Shown here piece after piece: positions 14,202 to 18,404 of a stretch of DNA of 18,404 bases. How positions within the stretch are numbered: position 1 is the first letter of the stretch; every line of letters starts with the position of its first letter. A program made the translations under genes and the position numbers. The stretch comes from Spirochaetaceae bacterium UBA4077 (GTDB lineage Bacteria; Spirochaetota; Spirochaetia; Treponematales; Rectinemataceae), in contig DFYR01000055.1 in the NCBI GenBank assembly GCA_002383375.1, forward strand, positions 8,612-27,015, written 5' to 3'. A model generated the notes under the pieces. The model saw only the letters and a program-made list of their open reading frames with translations. It did not search any database and was not told the origin of the DNA.

Positions 14202-16016
14202 ATGCACGACAAGGATCTCATCAGGAATTTTTGCATCATCGCCCATATAGACCACGGCAAGTCCACGCTGGCTGACCGCTTTATCGAAAAAGCCCAGCTG
14301 GTGGACGCCAGGAAGATGCAAAGCCAGATGCTGGATAACATGGATATCGAACGGGAGCGGGGCATCACCATCAAGAGCCAGGCGATAACCCTTCCGTATA
14401 CCGCAGCGGACGGAAAAACCTATACCCTCAACCTAGTCGATACACCCGGCCACGTGGACTTTTCCTACGAGGTTTCCAGGGCAATTTCTTCCTGTGAAGG
14501 CGCCATCCTTGTCATCGACGCCACCCAGGGCGTTCAGGCCCAAACCCTTTCCAATATGTACATGGCGCTAGAGCACGACCTGGAAATCCTTCCGGTCATC
14601 AACAAGATCGACATGCCTGCCGCCGACGTCGAATCGGTGCGGAAGCAGATCGACAAGGATCTGGGCTTGGATGGGGATGAAGCCCTTGCGGTCTCGGCCA
14701 AGATGGGCATTGGCATCGATGAGCTCTTCGAAGCTATAATCCAGCGTTTCCCTCCGCCCAAGGGTTCTTCCTCGGCTCCTCTTCAAGCCCTCATTTTCGA
14801 CTCCCACTACGATGCCTACAAGGGAGCCATTGTCCATGTGAGGGTGATCAACGGGTTCATGAAAAAAGGAATGCAGATACGCTTCATGTCCAGCGGAGCC
14901 ATCCACGAGATTGAGGAGGTGAGCCTTTTCAAGATCGACCGCTCCTCCGACACGGACATGCTCGCGGCGGGCGAAGTAGGTTACTGCACCGCTGGCATCA
15001 AGGCGGTGAGGGATGTCAGGGTAGGGGATACGATAACCGAGGTCGACAAGCCCTGCGACAAGCCCCTTCCCGGGTTCAAGGAAATAAAGCCCGTGGTCTT
15101 CAGCTCCATATATCCGATGGATTCAGCCGACTACGAGGACCTCAAGGACAGCATCGAGAGGCTCATGCTCAACGACGCTTCACTGGTCTGCGAAAAGGAC
15201 AGCTCTCTGGCCTTGGGCTTCGGCTTTCGCTGCGGATTCCTGGGCCTCCTCCACCTGGAAATCATCCAGGAGAGGCTTGAAAGGGAATTCAACCAATCCA
15301 TCATCATGACCGCGCCTTCGGTCCGCTACAAGCTCGTGCTGCAGAGCGGCGAGACTATATTCGTGGACAATCCCAGCCAATATCCCGATCCCTCCCGCAT
15401 AGAGACCGCGGAAGAACCCTACATCAGGGCGGAGATCATCACGCCGACCACCTATATCGGAAACCTGATCACCCTCTGCGTGGGCAAGCGGGGGGAGCAA
15501 AAATCCTTCATCCACCTGGACGAGAAACGGGTGGAGCTGATATTCGAAATGCCCTTGGCAGAGGTGCTCTTCGATTTTTACGACAAGCTCAAGTCCACCA
15601 GCCGGGGCTACGCAAGCTTCGACTATGACGTGATCGACTACAGGCCCACCGAGCTCTCCAAACTCGACTTTCTCATCAACGGCGATCCCGTGGACGCACT
15701 CTCGATGCTGGTCTACCGTCAGGGCGCCTACGACAGGGCCCGGAGGGTCTGCGAACGGCTGCAGCGCAACATACCCCGGCAGCAATACAAGGTGGCCATA
15801 CAAGGAGCCATTGGAGGCCAGATCATAGCTCGCGAGACCGTGAATCCTGTGCGCAAGGACGTGCTGGCCAAATGCTACGGAGGCGACATCACACGGAAGC
15901 GCAAGCTCCTGGAAAAACAGAAGGAAGGCAAGAAGCGGATGAAGATGGTGGGCAATATCGAACTGGGACAGGACGCCTTCCTGGCGGTGCTGCGCACCGA
16001 CGACGACGAGGATTAG
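14202..16016 (+). CDS. lepA: Elongation factor 4 (LepA), ribosome-associated GTPase
   Basis: Conserved translational GTPase that binds the ribosome and affects initiation, back-translocation or 30S biogenesis. The 604 aa match the family length. G-domain motifs are G1 AHIDHGKS at 14-21, switch I RERGITIKSQ at 51-60, G3 DTPGH at 80-84, G4 NKID at 134-137 and G5 SAK at 165-167. The EF-G-like domains and the LepA-specific C-terminal domain follow, ending in RKRKLLEKQKEGKKRMKMVG, the hallmark basic tail. The N terminus MHDKDLIRNFCIIAHIDHGKST is typical, which fixes the ATG at 14202 and supports the absence of a leader. It stands alone; a strong hairpin follows. In E. coli lepA precedes lepB, but no signal peptidase gene is here. 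Confidence 0.98.
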   Translation: MHDKDLIRNFCIIAHIDHGKSTLADRFIEKAQLVDARKMQSQMLDNMDIERERGITIKSQAITLPYTAADGKTYTLNLVDTPGHVDFSYEVSRAISSCEGAILVIDATQGVQAQTLSNMYMALEHDLEILPVINKIDMPAADVESVRKQIDKDLGLDGDEALAVSAKMGIGIDELFEAIIQRFPPPKGSSSAPLQALIFDSHYDAYKGAIVHVRVINGFMKKGMQIRFMSSGAIHEIEEVSLFKIDRSSDTDMLAAGEVGYCTAGIKAVRDVRVGDTITEVDKPCDKPLPGFKEIKPVVFSSIYPMDSADYEDLKDSIERLMLNDASLVCEKDSSLALGFGFRCGFLGLLHLEIIQERLEREFNQSIIMTAPSVRYKLVLQSGETIFVDNPSQYPDPSRIETAEEPYIRAEIITPTTYIGNLITLCVGKRGEQKSFIHLDEKRVELIFEMPLAEVLFDFYDKLKSTSRGYASFDYDVIDYRPTELSKLDFLINGDPVDALSMLVYRQGAYDRARRVCERLQRNIPRQQYKVAIQGAIGGQIIARETVNPVRKDVLAKCYGGDITRKRKLLEKQKEGKKRMKMVGNIELGQDAFLAVLRTDDDED

Positions 16017-16030
16017 GAAAGCTACGGGCA

Positions 16031-16059
16031 CGGCAAGCAAGATAGGGCAAGGCTTGCCG
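16031..16059. repeat. Inverted repeat just after lepA
   Basis: CGGCAAGC (16031-16038) and GCTTGCCG (16052-16059) can form an 8-bp stem with a 13-base loop, beginning 14 bp past the lepA stop. It may protect the 3' end of the transcript or aid termination together with the larger hairpin downstream. Confidence 0.5.
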
Positions 16060-16075
16060 CCTCTCCTGGGCAAAT

Positions 16076-16113
16076 GAGAAGGCCGCCGGAACCGAGGTTC
16101 CGGCGGCCTTCTC
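16076..16113. terminator. Strong bidirectional hairpin between lepA and ppiD-like gene
   Basis: Two perfect 18-base arms (16076-16093 GAGAAGGCCGCCGGAACC and 16096-16113) are separated by GA, giving a very stable stem with a tiny loop. It lies between two convergent genes. On the plus strand no T-run follows. On the minus strand only short T pairs follow. It therefore resembles the arcA/nrdJ hairpin in being U-tract-poor. Confidence 0.75.
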
Positions 16114-16153
16114 GCGCAATACCTTTATGCGATGGGCGTTTTGGAGCCCCCGA

Positions 16154-17785
16154 TCAGTTGGTTGCTGGCGCCGCCTCGGTTCCGGTGCTTGGGCTCGGCT
16201 CCTGGCTCGTTTGATTCTCTGTATTGGATGTGGTCTGAAAAACCTTGAAGAAGGTGGTAGAAAATTCATCCTTGAACTTGGGACTCTTCAGGAAGGCTGC
16301 CCTGGCATTGGTATCCAGTGATTCCTGGTAGAAGTAGGGGTACATGAACTGCACCATGGCGCTGTCATCCGGGGATGCTTCGGCATCATCGGTGACCTGG
16401 AAGACGAGGACATCGTCGCCCACCACCAGGGGTCGGGACAGTTCTCCCTTTTTGCGGGTGAAGAGCTCGCTCATAAAACCCTCGTCACGTTCGGCGGACT
16501 GAATGACAAAATCCTGGCTGTTGGAGGGCGTTTGAAGGAGGGGGATCTGTTGGTTATAGGCGTAGAAAGTGGGGTTGCCTAGGTTGAGAATAAAAGGACC
16601 GGCTTTCTTGACTTCGAAACCCGTTTTTTTTACGCTTTTTTCAAAGCCCTCGGCAGTGGCGGAGGAGAGCAGGTTCGTCGCCTTGGCAATCGCCCAGCTC
16701 TCGAGCGTTCCCCGTTCCTTTTGGAAAAGATAGGCTTCAACCTCGTCCAAGGTGGCTTCGGCGCTGAAATCCGCTTCGGATATCGCTTCGTTCATCTTGA
16801 AAAAAGCCCAGGCTTTGTCGGCGACCTTGTACACCTTGGATATCTCGCCCTTGGCAAGCAAAGCCACTTCCTTGGCATCGGCGGCATTGAGGAAGCCTTC
16901 CTCGAAAGAATAGTAGAAGATGCTGCCCGCATCGCCGCCCTTATCGGCGTAAGAGTCCTGGGAGTGGCTCTTGGCTGCATCCTCAAAGGACAGCTTGTTC
17001 TCGGTCACCTGCTGGAGCACCTTCTTGGCATCGGACTCGGAGCTGGTAAGAGTAATGCGGGAAATCGCCAGGGTTCTGAAAAGATCGGCGTTCTGACTGC
17101 CCCAGGCTGCGATATTCTCCTTCGGGTATTCATTAAGCGAAAGGTTCGTGTAGGAGATGGAGCGCTGCGGTTTTATCATGGAGGCGACGAACTCGATCTC
17201 GCCGGTGCTGGGGGAGGAGCTGTAAAGGTCCTCGTAGAAGCGGCGGATATAGAGATCCTCTTCTGTGCTCTTCCGCAGGGAAAGCTGCTCGGACTTAGGC
17301 AGGGCGTTGTATTTATCAATGGAAAAAACACCGTTCTCCTGGAAATTAGTATCCGCGGCGATAGCTTCGTCGATTCCGGCTTCTGTCACCCTGAAGCCCG
17401 ATGATTTTACCGTATTAAGAATGGCCGTTCTGACTGCCGCGCTCTGAAAGGCGAGGTTCCATACCTGATAGGCATAGAGCTGGAAGTTTTCCTCGCTCAT
17501 GCCCTGCTGTCTCAGGTAGTCGTTTATCTGGGCTACCTGGGTGGCAAAGTAAGAACCTGCCTCATAGCTGATAGGCTTGCCGTCCCAGCTTCCGAAGCTG
17601 AGCTTGGAGCCTGAGGATCCTATGCTTCCCATGGAGGGAATAAAGACAAAAGCGATAATGGTAATGATAAGAATAACAATTGTACCGGCGTATACGAAGG
17701 GGTTTTTAATGCCGCGTTTCGACGTGTTTTTCTGTTCGGTCTTGTTTACAGCTCCGGTATCGGGGGTCTTGCGTGACGATGCCAT
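16154..17785 (-). CDS. Membrane-anchored PpiD/SurA-like peptidyl-prolyl isomerase (parvulin) chaperone
   Basis: Predicted periplasmic foldase tethered to the inner membrane. The 543 aa have a short basic cytoplasmic N terminus, one membrane segment at about 31-50 (VYAGTIVILIITIIAFVFIP), then a SurA_N/PpiD-like helical chaperone region (about 65-230). A PpiC/parvulin-like domain lies at about 240-350, with SFEDAAKSHSQD, KGGDAGSIFYYS and a C-terminal VYKVADKAWAFFKMNEA strand. A second substrate-binding portion follows, then a low-complexity Ser/Thr/Glu/Pro tail. The start is the ATG at 17785, which has AAAGGAAG as Shine-Dalgarno; the in-frame TTG 24 bases upstream would place that ribosome site inside the coding region. 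Catalytic activity is uncertain because PpiD-type parvulin domains are often inactive. Confidence 0.85.
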   Translation of the reverse strand: MASSRKTPDTGAVNKTEQKNTSKRGIKNPFVYAGTIVILIITIIAFVFIPSMGSIGSSGSKLSFGSWDGKPISYEAGSYFATQVAQINDYLRQQGMSEENFQLYAYQVWNLAFQSAAVRTAILNTVKSSGFRVTEAGIDEAIAADTNFQENGVFSIDKYNALPKSEQLSLRKSTEEDLYIRRFYEDLYSSSPSTGEIEFVASMIKPQRSISYTNLSLNEYPKENIAAWGSQNADLFRTLAISRITLTSSESDAKKVLQQVTENKLSFEDAAKSHSQDSYADKGGDAGSIFYYSFEEGFLNAADAKEVALLAKGEISKVYKVADKAWAFFKMNEAISEADFSAEATLDEVEAYLFQKERGTLESWAIAKATNLLSSATAEGFEKSVKKTGFEVKKAGPFILNLGNPTFYAYNQQIPLLQTPSNSQDFVIQSAERDEGFMSELFTRKKGELSRPLVVGDDVLVFQVTDDAEASPDDSAMVQFMYPYFYQESLDTNARAAFLKSPKFKDEFSTTFFKVFQTTSNTENQTSQEPSPSTGTEAAPATN

Positions 17786-17827
17786 AGTCTTCCTTTTATA
17801 GTTTAACAAAGGATAATATCGGGAGCT

Positions 17828-17856
17828 ACGGTACCACGATAGGCCTGGAGTGTCAA
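17828..17856 (-). promoter_or_regulatory. Candidate promoter of the ppiD-like gene
   Basis: The minus strand shows a perfect TTGACA (17856-17851), a 17-bp spacer and TACCGT (17833-17828). This gives a leader of about 35 nt with a Shine-Dalgarno. The -10 is weak (three of six bases); TATTAT at 17818-17813 is an alternative -10 without a matching -35. Confidence 0.45.
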
Positions 17857-17899
17857 CGTCGGGGTTTGTAAGAATGGATCTGAAAAAGCAATACTGTCC

Positions 17900-17935
17900 T
17901 TGATACTCGACAGCCTGGGCAGTACATTAATTTAC
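17900..17935 (+). promoter_or_regulatory. Leaderless promoter of cob(I)alamin adenosyltransferase gene
   Basis: TTGATA (17900-17905, five of six -35 bases), exactly 17 bp, TACATT (17923-17928, four of six -10 bases), seven bases, then the ATG at 17936. AATTTAC before the ATG has no Shine-Dalgarno. This is the candidate with the best -35. Confidence 0.7.
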
Positions 17936-18404
17936 ATGAGCATAGTCACAAAAACTGGAGACCAGGGAGAGACAGGGCTTTGGTCCGAGGAGCGGGTGGG
18001 AAAGGACGACCTGAGGGTCGAGGCATATGGGACCATCGATGAGTTTTCATCGAATCTTGGGATTGCCAGGCACCTCTGCCTGCAGGACGAAGTGCTCTAC
18101 GCCATAGAGGATCTCCAGCGGCTCTGCTTCCGTATTGCAGGCGAGCTCGCCTCCAAGTCGCTGCCCTTCGACCGGCCAATCAGGCCCGCGGACGAAGAAG
18201 CGATAGCGGCAAAGATTCAAACCCTGGAAGAGCGCATTCCTCTCACCGGCTTCGTCATTCCCGGCATGACCCAGGGCTCGGCGGCCATGGATGTAGCCAG
18301 GACAGTCCTGCGCCGGGCCGAGCGCCGTATCGTAGCTCTCTCCCGAAAGGAAGCGGTTTCTTCGGATCTTTTGCGCCTTGTGAACAGGCTTTCAGATTAT
18401 GTCT
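17936..18404 (+). CDS. Cob(I)alamin adenosyltransferase, PduO type (partial, 3' end cut)
   Basis: Transfers the adenosyl group of ATP to cob(I)alamin, making adenosylcobalamin. About 156 codons are present before the window edge; the family is usually about 170-200 aa, so little is missing. The N-terminal ATP-binding signature VTKTGDQGETGLWSEERVGKDD (residues 4-25) is followed by RVEAYGTIDEFSSNLGIAR. Near the C terminus FVIPGMTQGSAAMDVARTVLRRAERR matches the conserved R-R-x-E-R helix of the PduO/MMAB fold. A mildly unusual point is GMTQ where GG(S/T) is common. Its product is the cofactor of NrdJ encoded in the same window, although they are not co-transcribed. The ATG at 17936 gives the canonical N terminus. 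Confidence 0.93.
   Translation, partial: MSIVTKTGDQGETGLWSEERVGKDDLRVEAYGTIDEFSSNLGIARHLCLQDEVLYAIEDLQRLCFRIAGELASKSLPFDRPIRPADEEAIAAKIQTLEERIPLTGFVIPGMTQGSAAMDVARTVLRRAERRIVALSRKEAVSSDLLRLVNRLSDYV

Noticed and set aside
14132..14374. Extended N terminus for the MFS protein
   Set aside because: It would overlap lepA on the other strand by 173 bp and precede the conserved membrane domain with unrelated sequence. The ATG at 14131 sits exactly at promoter distance.
15180..16073. Minus-strand open frame (about 297 codons) opposite lepA
   Set aside because: Antisense shadow of the highly conserved lepA C-terminal half; no domain or Shine-Dalgarno supports it.
16721..17404. Plus-strand open frame opposite the ppiD-like gene
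   Set aside because: It reads as a repetitive Gly/Leu/Val-rich shadow of the real minus-strand gene.
1..18404. CRISPR array, insertion sequence or prophage remnant
   Set aside because: No spaced direct repeats, transposase or integrase motifs or terminal inverted repeats were seen. All gaps are short and explained by promoters or terminators.

Overview
The window looks like chromosome from a spirochaete of the Treponema/Spirochaeta kind, with moderately high GC. This is an inference from gene content and protein style: a long B12-dependent ribonucleotide reductase, a periplasmic amidase with a copper-amine-oxidase-like N-terminal domain, a stand-alone ferredoxin-thioredoxin reductase catalytic chain, a RelA/SpoT-TPR protein and a PpiD-like foldase. 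No marker gene fixes the genus. There are no mobile elements, no CRISPR array and no sign of recent transfer; this is compact core chromosome.

Layout. At the left, arginine deiminase (199-1443, +) converges on class II ribonucleotide reductase nrdJ (1626-5264, -), with a strong hairpin between them. nrdJ diverges from a secreted N-acetylmuramoyl-L-alanine amidase (5478-6494, +) across a 213-bp gap that holds a perfect 11-bp-arm palindrome. A RelA/SpoT synthetase-domain protein fused to TPRs (6616-7953, +) and a tRNA-Glu(UUC) with its own promoter and terminator follow. From 14131 down to 8407 runs a tight six-gene minus-strand operon: MFS transporter, class II photolyase, glutaredoxin-like protein, ferredoxin-thioredoxin reductase, cysteine desulfurase, ThiI. 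Three junctions overlap by 4 bp and the other two gaps are 8 and 11 bp. lepA (14202-16016, +) diverges from this operon across only 70 bp. lepA converges on a membrane-anchored PpiD/SurA-like foldase (16154-17785, -). A PduO-type cob(I)alamin adenosyltransferase begins at 17936 and runs off the right edge.

Functional links. The adenosyltransferase makes adenosylcobalamin, the cofactor of NrdJ. The desulfurase and ThiI form a sulfur-transfer pair for tRNA 4-thiouridine and/or thiamine. The adjacent glutaredoxin and ferredoxin-thioredoxin reductase could supply thiol reducing power to that chain or to NrdJ.

Most notable observation. Several first genes of transcription units have no Shine-Dalgarno sequence. 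Instead a -10-like hexamer ends 6-7 nt before the ATG, which predicts leaderless mRNAs. This is seen for arcA, the RelA-TPR gene, the MFS operon, lepA and the adenosyltransferase. In the MFS/lepA gap the arrangement is exactly mirror-symmetric. A 12-bp palindrome supplies a TTGCGC -35 to both strands, each followed by a 17-bp spacer, a -10, 6 nt and the ATG. Other genes (nrdJ, ppiD, the internal glutaredoxin gene) have ordinary Shine-Dalgarno sites, so both modes appear to coexist.
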